Assembly (NCBI GenBank): GCA_002104905.1
Contig: MCFE01000472.1
Coordinates: 1-64,000 of the forward strand
From: Basidiobolus meristosporus CBS 931.73
Taxonomy: Eukaryota > Basidiobolomycota > Basidiobolomycetes > Basidiobolales > Basidiobolaceae
Direction: 5' to 3'
DNA length: 64,000 nucleotides
The position numbers and the translations under genes are program-made. Positions 11,692 through 22,951 of this stretch are shown piece after piece. Below the pieces are notes generated by a model that saw only the letters and a program-made list of their open reading frames with translations, was not told where the DNA came from and ran no database searches. Each line of letters begins with the position of its first letter. The stretch's first letter is position 1.

Positions 11692-13750
11692 TCACCTCAA
11701 CCAAATGAATTCTTGGCCTCAATCTCTCTTTGAGCTCCTCAAGCTATGGCCTAGTAAATGCTTTTGTCTATATATCTGCAACCTGAGCAGCAGACTATGC
11801 TGACTAAGTACTTTTCTTAAATTTCCCTCCTGTGGTGATGTTGTAAATATGTGTGCTTAGCTTTGGCATCATCAGTAGGGCTCTAGGCTATAAAATGCAA
11901 TGTAGAATAACAAGGTAAACACAAGTTGGTTAATCTAAATGAATACCTTAGACTCTGAGTAAATTTTGTAACTTTATAGCCCCCTTAGTTACTTGACAAG
12001 CAGCAACACACTCTCCCTTAGTTATAGAGAGTGTCACAGTTTTTATTTTTTGCAATTCCAAGTGATAGCTGCACCAGTATGTAGGGATTCATACCCACTA
12101 GTGGAGTATAGGTCAAACAAAATCCTACCTTAACTTTAGTTGCTTTAACCATTAAATTTCTATTTACTAGTTGCACCAGTGTATCCCAATACCATATTTA
12201 TGCTATACTGTAAATATTTGACTTGTACTTGGACTGACTCTGTGCAATTACTACATAAAAATTTCAAATTAGACCTCAATCTGAAAAATAAAGCTCAATT
12301 TTCCATGATATAGCATCTAAACCTGCTGAAAAGGGCTAAATTTACCTGATCAAAGGTCTCCTAGTCCCTTATAGCCACTATTAAGTTGCTCATACAAAGA
12401 ACCAGTATATTCACTTCTCCCTTAAGCTATTTCACATATATATTGTGAACTGCAGAGCTTCATATCAACCCATTTTCATCCTGATGTGAGTCAATCTATA
12501 TATACCATGCTTTAGGTGCCTGCTTTGGCCAATATAACAATCTCCTGAGTCTGGACACCTTTTGTATCACTTCCACCTTGTAGAGCTCCATTTACTTAGT
12601 TTCCTTCAAATCCTTGCTTGAAAGGCCATTCTGATGTTCATTTTGGGTAGATTTTGACTCTGTACAGCTGCCAGGGCTGGAGCTGTCCCACTGGCACTAA
12701 TGTTGGCTACTGAGGCAATTATTTCTTCAAGATCTAGTCCCTATTCTGGGAATTACCTTTAGCCACCAATCCTGCCTTGTACTTATGAATGTGACCATTT
12801 GGGATTATCTTGTTTATGTAAGCCATCTTCATCATATTGACTTCCTCACACTTGTTGTATCTTACAGCTCCCACATTTTTGCCTTTATCAGTGATTGGTA
12901 ATGCTCCTGCATAGCTGGTTGCAACATAATAGCATCTGGACTTTGCATGCCTGTTACAGATTTTGAGGTTTAGCACATAAGAAAATATAAGCTTCTTCAT
13001 GCTCATTGGAAGTCAGCCATAAGGATCTAGGGGTTTTTTTTATCCTGGCAGATCTCCTGACTGGGTTAATCTACTCTGCTCTGGATTTGGGGGAATCTTC
13101 TCTGATAGCTGGCTGTACTGGGTACATGTCTTCTTCATTAGTGGTGATTGCATTGTCAAGTAGCTGGCCAGTATACTCAATGGCTTTCTAATTGGAATTC
13201 TTGTCAAATACAGGGTCTGTGTTCTTGATCAGAGTCTGGGTATTGCCACTATACATTAGACTTGTTCCATTGCATAGTGGCACATTGAGCCATGAATACC
13301 TAATAAGGACATTGTGTGCCAGAGAGGCAAAGTTACCTATACAGATTATGAAAAATAATGCTACATGTTTGTGCAAATGCAGCCCTTATGTCTGACTGAC
13401 TGCCCTGGAGATAACTGATTTTTTAACCTTTTGAGTGGGATCAGTATTGTGCATGGTGTCTACAAGTACAGAAGGGCTGAAGACATGCATTTGGTGCTCA
13501 AAACCAGTAGCATTCTGATTTTAGCTGCCCAAGTTTCTAAAATATCACAAAATGCATGATACTATCTAGCTCATTGGTACAATCTAGCTCCAAAATGCCT
13601 TCAGTTCACACTTGGTTTGTGCAACTGCCATGTTCTTGAAGTGCCTGAATGTCTGTAGAGCCTTACCTTTGGTCTTCAGAATTTACACCAATATATAGCT
13701 TGTATTGTCATCAGTAATTATCATGAATTATCTCTATGCTCTGAAGGACA
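11692..13750 (-). pseudogene. copia Pol remnant (integrase end, RT, RNase H)
   Basis: Minus-strand fragments: an integrase segment near 13,590-13,740 (IMIITDDNTSYILV followed by KTKGKALQTFRHFKN), an RT start at 12,750-13,006 (GHIHKYKAGLVAKGNSQ), further RT sequence toward 12,490, and an RNase H end near 11,700-11,770. Every fragment is broken by stops and shifts. Confidence 0.7.
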
Positions 13751-13757
13751 ATGCACT

Positions 13758-14126
13758 TGCTACAAGTCTTGATATAAGAGTTGTAGAGGAATAGGGGGTT
13801 TAGCTAGTCTTGTATTCACCAAAGCTTGAACTGATTATTATTGAGGTTCCAGCATCTTCTTATATACATCTTGCCAGATCAATTACTGACTAACTGTATT
13901 TCCTAATGTAGGTTGTGGCTGATGACTTACTTGATTGCGTTGTCATCACCCAATTAGACCCTACTTAATATATCTTTATCTGTATGATAAGGATCTGCTG
14001 ATTTATGTGCTGATTAATACTACTAATTTGATAGATAACACTTACATATTGATAGAACAAGCATAACACCAATTGATTTGACTAAACACTCAACTAACTT
14101 AAACATTTGGGCAGTAGATTATAACA
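13758..14126 (-). repeat. solo gypsy LTR nested in copia element
   Basis: 369 bp matching 942-1310 base for base over long runs, with TGCTA...TAACA ends. No gypsy coding sequence lies next to it, so it is a solo LTR left by LTR-LTR recombination. Copia integrase sequence lies on its left side, and weaker copia-like sequence on its right. Confidence 0.8.
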
Positions 14127-14230
14127 TCTCACAGGCTCACATATGTCCAAGTTCCTATGGGCCAGCTTAATCATGGGCTTAATGCCTCATGGGCTTCTGA
14201 AATGCACATCAACTCATCAACACCCCTCAA

Positions 14231-15128
14231 AGTCAGATGGCTTTGCTGGAACTGGGATGATTTGGGCCAAAAACAAGTTGATTTTTCACTAATTGGCTGA
14301 TTTTCTGTTCATCAATTTGTGCTGACCCCCTTTGCCATATCTGGTAAATGAGCTAATTTGATCTTGACTATATGGGAATAGTCACAGGATCATATATCTG
14401 AAATTAAGTGGAATTGTTAGGGATGTAGTATAGGTGTGCAAAGTGAATCACAACCAAATGCTTCAGTAGCAATCCCTGTGCAAAAAAACCTAGGAGAAGA
14501 TGATGCAGTTGCATTGAATTGCTATTATTTGTCATGATCCAATCAACGCATTTTTTTTTCAATCCTAATCAAGCCATCACAAATCAGTGATCACTAAGTT
14601 TTTGATATAAGTAATACCAAGGTTGTCTCACATTTGAGACAGAACTCCTATAAATAAGCACCCTGCATATATATACATCATCTGTAGCACCAGTACAATC
14701 ATTTGATCTGTTTTGCACCTATCCAATTGGTTGAGTGCTAACTATGACACCTTGTCCAATCACTAGGATCAAGAATCTACTTGCTCAATGGGCAAAATGG
14801 GACATTTGATGGCAAATCTGGTAGCTTGTGTATTGGTCAAAGAGCCAATTGGGGGCTGACAGCAGCAGGATACTTTTGGACCAATTAACCACTGAGATAC
14901 CATCCAATTGGAGTGATGGTAACCAAAATGGTAAGTATCAGTTTAGTTTATAGAGTGATTTGCATTTATCACCATTTATATTAAAGAAACATAGCCAAAT
15001 ACTGGATTTTACCATTTATCTGTGCCAAACTCATTGTGTCAGATTGTGCCATAGTGTGCAAGATTGTCCCACATGGTGCAAAATTGTTGAAGAGCAATCC
15101 TGCCTACTGGTAGCTGACAACATGCTTG
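14231..15128. other. repeat-derived spacer, no gene seen
   Basis: No coherent coding frame. The short frame at 14,960-15,154 contains repeated TGTGC-AGATTGT units (15,040-15,090) but no domain. Confidence 0.45.
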
Positions 15129-15450
15129 CTAACTCAGGTAATGGTGATACATGATGGCCACTTGCTGGTCTTTAACTGAAAGTACTGCTTTTGCTACACT
15201 CTCATCTGCCTCAGCATTATAGTCAGCTTGCAGCTCCACAGAGAATCCCAACTGCCTACTTGACTGAGTGCCTGAGGAGTCTGCATTATTGCCTTCAGTG
15301 GGCACACTGTCCACAGGGCCTTTTTTGGTTGTAGCCCCACCTGTTGCACTGAATGTCAAAGCAAGCTGTTGTCCAGCCATTCTTCTGCTGCTGTCAGCTG
15401 TAGGGCTTTGTTGGAAACCAGACAACTTTGCTTTTTTGGCGGCATATATA
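15129..15450 (-). CDS. unrecognised Ser/Ala-rich fragment, probably transposon-derived
   Basis: An open minus-strand frame of about 105 codons without a clear start. It reads AAKKAKLSGFQQSPTADSS, then RRMAGQQLALTFSATGGATT, and ends KDQQVAIMYHHYLS. No family is recognised. Its position beside the transposase fragment at 15,668 suggests it is part of an element, for example the N-terminus of another transposase. The start codon is unresolved, since the upstream codon is TTG. Confidence 0.3.
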
Positions 15451-15667
15451 TGGAAATGAGTCAAAGCAAAGGGTAAATGGTGTTACATATATGTGTGTAT
15501 GTGGTGCCACAACTTTATTGATAATGCTTACTATGGTGGGTCATCATTGAACCTTACATTCATGTAGGCGTAATATCTCAGATACAAGACTGTCTTAAAT
15601 TTACATGAGTATTGACAAAAAAATGATATAATAGTGTTGTATTGTTGAGTGTCAAGATATTTGCCCC

Positions 15668-16760
15668 ATGGACAAGACTACTTTGATTCTACACCATAAG
15701 AGAAGAGAAAAAAGATCATGTGGCTATTGTAGCAAGCCTCTCAGCCATGAAGCACGCAGACAGCATAGGAAGTATCACAAGGATCACAGCTACTGTTTTG
15801 CCACACAAGTCATATTTCACCATTCACCAGTCACTACTGTACCCACAATATCTTGCCAGCCACTTGATACTTCTATAACAGCACCTGGCTGTACTTGTCA
15901 CCTTGCACAAACTGAGGCAGGTGAGTTTGTGATGCCTTTAGGCCCACCCCAGTCTTCTGAATATGGCATGCAGTGTGATAGCTCTGAAGAGGCAGGCTCA
16001 CTGATGAGTTGTGAGCATATCTACCCTAACAACAGAACCCTGCATGAGCCTAGCAAAATCCCATTATGCAATGAGACAACACCCATGGAAAAAATGCCAA
16101 GGGTACTCTATGAAGTCAAGTGAGTCCAGTAATTCATCTACTGGTGAATAATGTGATGTTGTTACTAGAGAAGTGGCACATTTCCACCAATATCAGTAAT
16201 GGGGGGTTTGAGGATATATTACTGCTTCTTGTGTTAACAGTTACATAGCATTCACATCAGAAAATGCCACCATTGCAAGGTGCAGAACTTGTCAGGAATC
16301 CACCACCATTGGGGGTAAACATTGCCCACACTCTCAATGTATTCTGGTAATACCTTATCTAAAGAAGCTCATGCAGTCCAACAAATGTTGTGAAGCTATA
16401 AAGTACCACACTCAGCTTCAATCATGTGCATACATATCTAATATATTTGATGGCAAACATTACAAACAGCTAAGAAGCAAGGGCTACTTTGAAGGTATAT
16501 ATGACCATGCCTTTGCCTTAATACCTGATAGATTCTCATTAAACAAGTACACTACCAGCAGATCCTGCTGGCCACTGATTGTCATCAACCTGAATCTGCC
16601 ACCTATTTTAGAGTATCAGAGCAGAAATCTGATGGTAGTCGCACTGGTATATAGGCCTAAATCACCATTCAACCCTGATAGCTACCTGTATCCATTGCTG
16701 GATAAATTTTGTATGCTTTCCAGCAGGATAACAGTATATGGCCATCATGTCAAAGTGCTG
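15668..16760 (+). pseudogene. CACTA/Plavaka-type (Tnp2-like) transposase, N-terminal fragment
   Basis: Exon 1 (15,668-16,123) opens with a zinc-finger-like CGYCSKPLSHEARRQHRKYH (C-x2-C...H-x3-H). After a probable intron (16,123-16,248) the frame continues with RCRTCQESTTIGGKHCPHSQ, a second Cys cluster, then SNIFDGKHYKQLRSKGYFEG and DHAFALIPDRFSLNKYTTSR, and SCWPLIVINLNLPPILEYQS with VALVYRPKSPFNPDSYLYPL. This is the order and wording of fungal Tnp2/CACTA transposases (in those, roughly: ALALSTDGF..., WPLLLINLNLPPE..., GIIPGPKNPKDIDSFL...). The RNase H-fold catalytic region is missing after 16,760, so the copy is truncated. Confidence 0.7.
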
Positions 16761-17138
16761 TATGTGAGTACTAAATGTAGTACCCACTCTTTACCCAAGA
16801 GTTCTCCCCAGTGTCCTACCCAAAGTCCCCCAGTATCCTCCCTATGATTCCCCCACATGTCCTCCCTCCTATCCCTGCCCTTATCTAGTTAGAACACTTA
16901 CCATAACAGGAAGGTGCTCACACCCCTATTTTATAACACATTGTCTATTATCTAAGCCCCCCCCAAGTGTTATATATATATCTATCCAATTGAACCAAGT
17001 GAGAGGACAGGAAGATTTGGACAGAATAAACACAAGTCTTTATTACCTTGCTACCTTCTATTGGAAGCTATTCTGAATCAAGTGGTACTGACTTGACCTA
17101 CAAGCTCTCCCACTCACCAATTACAGTCAGTAATAACC
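16761..17138. other. AT/CT-rich spacer
   Basis: Contains a pyrimidine-rich run (16,790-16,890) and a TATATATATC tract. It may be remains of a transposase intron or element end. No gene seen. Confidence 0.45.
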
Positions 17139-17790
17139 CACACTGTAGTGGTGTATAAGTCCAAGGGAGAGATACATCTAGTACTTCTCAAGCGTTTTGA
17201 GTGTGGAGTGTTCACTAGGTGCAATAACCTCTGTCAAAAGCTTGCTAGGAGTACTTGGGCTCTGTCTCCACTCTAATGTCAAGGGGAATAAAGCCACAAG
17301 CTTGTCAATGGAAAACTATTGAGCTATAATCCCCAACTTAGTTGACATCTTAACAAAAGTATGTGCTGGGTTCATCATCCTTTGAGATGGCTATGTACTA
17401 AAGCTTCCAATGTCAAAACAACTGTAAACTCCACCAGCAGGGACTTGATATGAGTGCAGCAGTGGTCAATAGTTACAAAGACAGAAAAGTATCTTTGCCT
17501 GTATAAGAACAAGTTTGGGAAAGAATAAAATATAGTAAAAGAAACCTATTCTGAGTATTCCTCACAAGTAATGCCTCCAAGGTCAGTTAGCTGTCAGCAC
17601 AGTTTCCTGGGAGTGGCCTGTGGTCTGGGATTGGAATTCAGGTAGCAGCAGGTAGCAGTAATCACACTAATCAACAAGTTGGTATATTCATAAAAGGGAT
17701 GATGATTTACTGTTGAGGGATTGCCTCCCTTATATACTTTTCTCACTGGCTAAGTGATTACTAATCATGATGTTCTAGAAGGTCCTGGAG
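17139..17790 (-). repeat. LTR-like dispersed repeat, copy 2 (inverted relative to 2,105-2,757)
   Basis: Reverse complement of copy 1 over about 650 bp with scattered substitutions and small indels. With copy 1 it frames the transposon block as a 650-bp inverted pair about 14.4 kb apart. Confidence 0.7.
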
Positions 17791-17809
17791 ATCAATAGAA
17801 AAGTGAAAA

Positions 17810-18910
17810 TCACATAATCTACTTGTTCCCCCAATCACTTCCAACATCTCCAAGACTCTGTCAACAAAAATATGATGGTATTCTGCTGGCCTTTTGTTAA
17901 TTTTCTTAGCAAGAGTGCTCTGCCCAGATTGCTGATCAATATCTACTTCAATTATTTCACCAAGATATTAGGTATCCATGACCTAAATGAACTCCAAGCT
18001 CTACACATATACTCTTTAAATTGTGATAAATATATTGTATAAGTTTGCTCTTTCCAGTCTATGCAAAAGTGTAAATACTGCTATGACATTCAACATCTCA
18101 TTATGTAAAAGCCACAAATTCTTGTTGTCTTCCTGACCATGCCCAATATCTCCAAAACACTTACAACCCATTTTACACACCATTGCATGGTCCAATGGAG
18201 CAAGTGACTGTGAAGCTCTAGATAATAGCCAAGTTGCTTTAGGCACAACCCTACTGATGCTATACTAAGAGGCTCTCTTGTCAACCATTAGCTGGATGCA
18301 GACATGATTGCTTGTATAGCAACTAGGCTTAATTAATATCAATATTTAGGTGAGGAAAAAGTGTTGTGAGCATACATATTCACCAAAATTCCTAAATACA
18401 CTGAAACAATCAGCCCCTAAATATCACTGTGAAATTGTAAATTTTGAATTTACACTTGATTACTCCATTTATTTGGCCATGTAGATTGTAGCATACAAAT
18501 CTCAGAGTACTGACCAAAATATCAGGTACCCATGACACAAACAATATCAAAGTTTTCCAAAGACCCCCTGACTTTGCACACTTGTTCTTGGGATATTCTA
18601 CATAGTTGCTATGCCAAAGCCAAGTAAAAGTGTAAATACTTGCCTCCTCAACAATCTTAATGTATATAATTGCTGATTCATGGCCAACACCAGATAACAA
18701 TAGCATTCAAAGTTCCAATTAGCCAACATATCTATGGATGATTTGGAGGTATACTGGCACATTACAGTAGTTATCACCAGTTGCCTAGTTGAAGAAACAA
18801 AAATCACCAGGAAGCAGTATACAGAGTTGGCAACCAGTTGGTAGATAGTGAGATTTTTGAGTGCTTCCAAGATCACAACCGCTCTAAGTAACTGATGGCA
18901 ATTGTACAAA
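17810..18910 (-). repeat. degenerate tandem duplication, coding-like on minus strand
   Basis: Two diverged units, about 17,950-18,250 and 18,480-18,900. Shared blocks are ATTAGGTATCCATGAC with ATCAGGTACCCATGAC, and GCAAAAGTGTAAATACTGC with GTAAAAGTGTAAATACTTGC. The minus strand keeps 60-100-codon open stretches with shifts between them. This looks like a duplicated and decayed exon, perhaps transposase-derived. No family is recognised. Confidence 0.4.
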
Positions 18911-19612
18911 CAAAGCTTAAAATCAATTTACAATGGAAGCTTACACATGGATTTGAACAAAGGGTGCTTACTGTTATATTGACGAACAACCATTCAGTAG
19001 CAAAGATCACCAACCCAAACCCGGATCTGTGTTGATAAAAAAGGATTTTGAAACGAGCCGCTTACAGGGATACTTGGTTGATCTTCATCGTGCCCTTTAG
19101 GGCCTTATGATCCACAGCCAGCACATCCCACCACACGGCCCTAAGGAGCACGATGGAGTTTAGCATTTGCCCAAGCCCATTGTGCCATTATCCCCATTAT
19201 TTCCAGTCCCAATGGAAGGAGAATTTTGACAATCAGGGGGGAATCCCATGAATTCCACCGCCTACAACAAACGGGCCGGAACTCCAGGAAACCATTGGCC
19301 CAACCAGAAAATATCCGTCCCGTCCCCACACTGTCCAGAACAATCATGTCGGACGCAAGTGGTTTCATGCACTTTGCGAAATCTGGTGGGAAATTACAAT
19401 GGATTGCCTTTCCGCCATCTCCACTAGAACTGCATCCTTAAATATTCTCCATGGTATAAAACCGACGGTCGCCTGGACCCAATACAGTGACTCGTTTCAC
19501 AACCCGGCTTTATAGAACACACCCACACCCACACTCGCGCTCACGCTACCCGCACCCCTACCCCTACCTACCCCCACCCATACACCACATTAGAGAGAGG
19601 CCCGTGCTTAGA
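18911..19612. other. boundary between transposon block and host genes; C-rich leader
   Basis: Base composition shifts from AT-rich to mixed near 19,000. A C-rich tract (19,518-19,581, ACCCACACCC and CCCCTACCCC runs) lies directly upstream of the CRAL-TRIO start and is probably its promoter or 5' leader. No gene seen. Confidence 0.5.
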
Positions 19613-20461
19613 ATGGAGCCTCAACCAACTTTAGAATTGTTAAGGAATTCCGTGGCGTTGACGACGTTTGGAAAAGACATACTGACTCATTACCCGACCC
19701 CGTTAGAATTGAACGCTTTCTTGTTACCGTTTCTAAGGTACAAGGAGAACAACGTCAAATCGGCCACCAAGCTAATCCAGCAATACTGGCAGTTCCGTAC
19801 TGAGAAGCTTGGCCTATACACTCGGTAAGCCAGCCCAACCAAACCCCCTTACCACCCAACTGCTTCTCTAACTCGGCTCCTCTGACCGCCTAGCCTGACT
19901 CCTCGCGAAGTGCAGGTCCCCTTACATACAAAGTTCATCGCCATGCCAAATACGCGAGACCTGGAGGGCCGCCCGATCATCGTCATTTTCTTCAATAGAA
20001 TGATAGAAGGGAAGATCAGCGATCTAGAAACATTACGCAGCATCTGGTTCGTGTTGGAGAACATCGTTCAATTCGAGGAGAGTCAAAAGAAGGGGGTTTG
20101 CCTGATCGTTTGCTTGGAAGGTGGGACCAAGACAAATCGGGACCGGACAAGGATAGAGCTTCTCTTCGACAGCGTGCAGAATAAGATCCCGGTCAAACTT
20201 GGCTCGGTGTTCATCCTGAATCCACCCCAGTGGTTTCGCTTCTTCTGGTCAGTGTCGAGCAATTTTCTGAAGGCAAAACTGGTGAAAAGAATCAAGGTCC
20301 TCTCCGGGGACTACCAAGAACAGTTGTGGCAGAACATTGGCAAGCAGAACCTCTTGAGGGAACTTGGTGGCGACTTCATGTTTGATCATGACAGGTGGTT
20401 GAATGAGCTCTACGAGGAGAAGCCCACCCTTGACTCCGCTCCTTCGGTGTCCTGTCAATGA
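19613..20461 (+). CDS. CRAL-TRIO (Sec14-like) domain protein
   Basis: Predicted lipid-transfer protein that carries a hydrophobic ligand such as a phosphoinositide or tocopherol-like molecule in a closed pocket. Exons 19,613-19,824 and 19,894-20,461 (69-nt intron, GTAAGC...CTAG) give 259 aa. Residues 1-72 form the CRAL-TRIO-N helix bundle, with FLLPFLRYKENNVKSATKLI and YWQFRTEKLG. The lipid-binding domain follows from LTPREVQVPL (DLEGRPIIVIFFNR, then FILNPPQWFRFFWSVSSNFL with VKRIKVLSGDYQEQL). The length fits a minimal one-domain member. No signal peptide or GOLD domain is seen, so it is likely cytosolic. The nearest named relatives I can suggest are the animal TTPA/PTPN9-type CRAL-TRIO proteins. 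Ligand unknown. Confidence 0.75.
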
Positions 20462-21750
20462 AATCATCGCTTGGCTGGAGGAACGAAACCCGTTTTACCG
20501 GGGGAGACAACGTTGGACCATTAAATTCGTCCGCTCTAAACCTCATTAAACCTGCAAGGATTTGGTGGCGATTATCTACACGCAGAAGTGTAGCCCTTAT
20601 GAGCTATATATCCACGGAATCCCTCTCGAGCTTGCAATTACTAGAGTGGACCTTATCCGGCCAACCAACCCGCAAATCCCAAACTCTCCGAACATTAACT
20701 ACCCTCCGGGCAATGAATTAACCCCAATATCCATCCGTTTCAATAAGCAGCTTCCATCCAGCCCTACGACACTAACTCGAACTGGGCCCTTAACCATCAT
20801 TAATGTATTCATATAATTCACCCACTAAGCCAGGCAAGTTAGACAACAATATTCCGGAAATTCAGATGCGACCATCTGGCCAAATAACCACATCAACATC
20901 CATACATCCTGCGGCCTCATCAAAAATCCCCCTACTGTAATTGTAATAAAGCGGGCCCACACTTCGCATAAACAAGTCGTTGCTTGGCAGTGGTGGTGGC
21001 CGTACCAACAACTACGTGCGTCGGGCTCCGAGATACAACGCTGACCGGCCTTGAAGGCTAGGTCCGTTGTAGCCATCTCTGCGTACAGGGCTCGATTGGT
21101 CCTGATTACGAGCCCTCCACAAACAAGTGATTAGCAAATAGCTAGACACCTGGGGTCAAGCCATGGGTGTAGTGCATTGTAATAGGACGGAGACTTGCAG
21201 CAGAAGATCTGAAACGAACTGGTACCCGCGTGTTGCGACCCACCGGCGTGACACAACAATCTGCATCCCGTGGTGAGCTTACTTCTGATAGTGATAACTG
21301 GGAATTCCGCTTCACCAAGCCTTGGGAAGCAAATCCTCAGCCCGATCTTCTCCGGGATATCGCCATCCACGGGGCGACTTGGTTCCAATATGGACGAAAA
21401 ATACGATGTGGTTGGCACCCCAGTGTCCAATGGTTTTGCGTAAACCAGCCTCCTCTGCAGCAAGGACTCGGGGGATTCCGGAGCGGGCCCAGCAGAGTGA
21501 AACTGAACCCAATATCCGGGTACGATCATCCAGATCCTGATACACCCGAGATTGTTGATAGAGTACCAGCCGGAAGTCTACGAACCTCCAAAGATATCCA
21601 ACCAACACCAATGGATGGTACAGCTTACTATCAAGTCACATGCGTGATTGACAGATAGGCCTTGACACTGGATACTGGACATGATATGAGCGGAAGATAA
21701 GCTGGCGTATGTGGATTGTCGATGCTCCGATCGGAGTCGCAGGCAGTCGC
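20462..21750. other. GC-rich spacer with overlapping unassignable frames
   Basis: Open frames of 70-142 codons overlap on both strands (for example + 21,230-21,658 and - 21,131-21,529). None has a recognisable domain, signal or splice pattern that ranks it above the others. The raised GC content alone would lengthen chance frames here. One real gene may exist, but I cannot choose which strand. Confidence 0.4.
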
Positions 21751-21751
21751 C

Positions 21752-21760
21752 TATATAATG
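21752..21760 (+). promoter_or_regulatory. TATA box
   Basis: CTATATAATGG lies about 50 bp upstream of the start at 21,807, a good distance for a TATA box with a short leader. It supports the downstream frame being a real gene. Confidence 0.5.
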
Positions 21761-21806
21761 GCGGGACTGGGGCTGGCTCGACAGTAGCGTAAACTTGATT
21801 TAAGGC

Positions 21807-22484
21807 ATGAGAAGCATCCAAGTATTCGAGGAGATTCAGTATTCCTTCAAGATACTAGCCAACAACGATTTCAAGCTGCCAGACACCCCGACCCCGACCT
21901 CCATCGACCCTGCGGCCCTGAAGAATTTCGCGCTGAACAAGTTTTGGGACAAGCTGTGGACTGAGCATGAGGAGCCACACGAGTGTTCGGTGTGGAAGCA
22001 CCGGGTTAACAGCGTCGAGCATATACTTCATTGCGTCGCCCCGAGCCGGCCGTACGATGCATTTGTCATGCCGTTGATGGACACTTACCTGCGCAAACTG
22101 GGCGCACTTGCCGCCGAAACTCGAGCATGTCTGGAGATTTTCAGCAAGCTGGAGCCAACTCGATCAATCGCGCTGTTCAGATCAATCTTACCGTCGACTC
22201 TGATTGAAAGGCTGATCGCCACCGTTCGTTCCCAGTTGGTATTACCGATCCTGCATCAGTGGAGCACTTTGAGCACGCTGTGGGTCTATCATGAACTTTA
22301 CCTGCCCTTCCAACGCGGAAAGAGGGCCATCAACAAGCGCATGTCCATCGAATACATCCTGAATACACCAGACTCCAACCATGGCGCCCATTATCCAACG
22401 GAGGATGTAGCAAACGATCCGCCACTGTTGAACCCCCACGACCCAGACCAGGATTTCCCCAGAAACCCTGTCTTATGTATATAG
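21807..22484 (+). CDS. orphan protein, 225 aa, single exon
   Basis: The product is not recognised. The frame starts MRSIQVFEEIQYSFKILANN and ends NPVLCI. It has no signal peptide or obvious membrane helix. Residues 90-165 are Leu/Ala-rich and probably helical (MDTYLRKLGALAAETRACLE, then LIERLIATVRSQLVLPILHQ), and the last 35 residues are Pro/Asp/His-rich and likely disordered. Support for reality: a well-placed TATA box, GC-rich third positions, and no competing frame of similar length on the same strand. It could be one exon of a longer gene, but no good splice donor is needed to explain it. Confidence 0.5.
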   Translation: MRSIQVFEEIQYSFKILANNDFKLPDTPTPTSIDPAALKNFALNKFWDKLWTEHEEPHECSVWKHRVNSVEHILHCVAPSRPYDAFVMPLMDTYLRKLGALAAETRACLEIFSKLEPTRSIALFRSILPSTLIERLIATVRSQLVLPILHQWSTLSTLWVYHELYLPFQRGKRAINKRMSIEYILNTPDSNHGAHYPTEDVANDPPLLNPHDPDQDFPRNPVLCI

Positions 22485-22951
22485 CCAACACCGCCCGACC
22501 CTCCACTAACATTCACCACAAGATGGCCCTGTCTAGGCCACCGTTGTACTAACGTCTGCTTCTCATGAGTCAGCCATCATGTAAATTTAATAAATACCCC
22601 ATGCATGCACCGACATCGGTTCCCACGAAATATCGGGTTTTCCCGCGTTCCATCGGGACTTGTTACTAGCACCAAGATGCCACTCGAATGGATACGTCAC
22701 AAAATCTCCACTATTCAGTTTATTCTTGGTGTGTGGGTGGATCGACGTTGATCCTGACGGCTGGACACTATTCTAAGTAGCGGTCGGTGAGGAAGAGCCT
22801 GGCACTGCAGGCGCTTGATAATCGGAGGATCGTGGGGATGAGGAGAATTTTCTTACGACACGTGGATCGCTCGGGTAGATGGATATTGGATATTGGATGA
22901 CGGGGTTGGATGAAATACAAATCAGCGCTGGTGGATGGATGCTAGCACCAC
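22485..22951. other. 3' spacer between convergent genes, no gene seen
   Basis: Convergent intergenic region between the orphan gene (+) and chitin deacetylase (-). It contains AATAAATACC at 22,588, a possible poly-A signal for the plus-strand gene. Confidence 0.5.

Larger units (their letters stand above)
11290..14230 (-). mobile_element. Ty1/copia retrotransposon, inverted, 3' half, with nested gypsy LTR
   Basis: Reading leftwards from about 14,230: integrase, RT, RNase H, then an LTR (11,290-11,691) whose inverted TGTTGAAATAT start lies at 11,691 next to a GAGGTGAG purine tract. A gypsy LTR interrupts the integrase at 13,758-14,126. The upstream limit and any 5' LTR are not recognised. The element is in opposite orientation to the copia copy at 7,947-10,484 and retains the integrase that copy lacks. 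Confidence 0.75.

Noticed and set aside
19518-19581. CCCTACCC-like runs reminiscent of telomeric repeat
   Set aside because: Irregular, short and directly upstream of a gene start; better explained as a C-rich promoter or leader.
21131-21658. Overlapping 132-142-codon frames on both strands in the GC-rich spacer
   Set aside because: Several frames compete equally, none has motifs, and high GC makes chance frames long.
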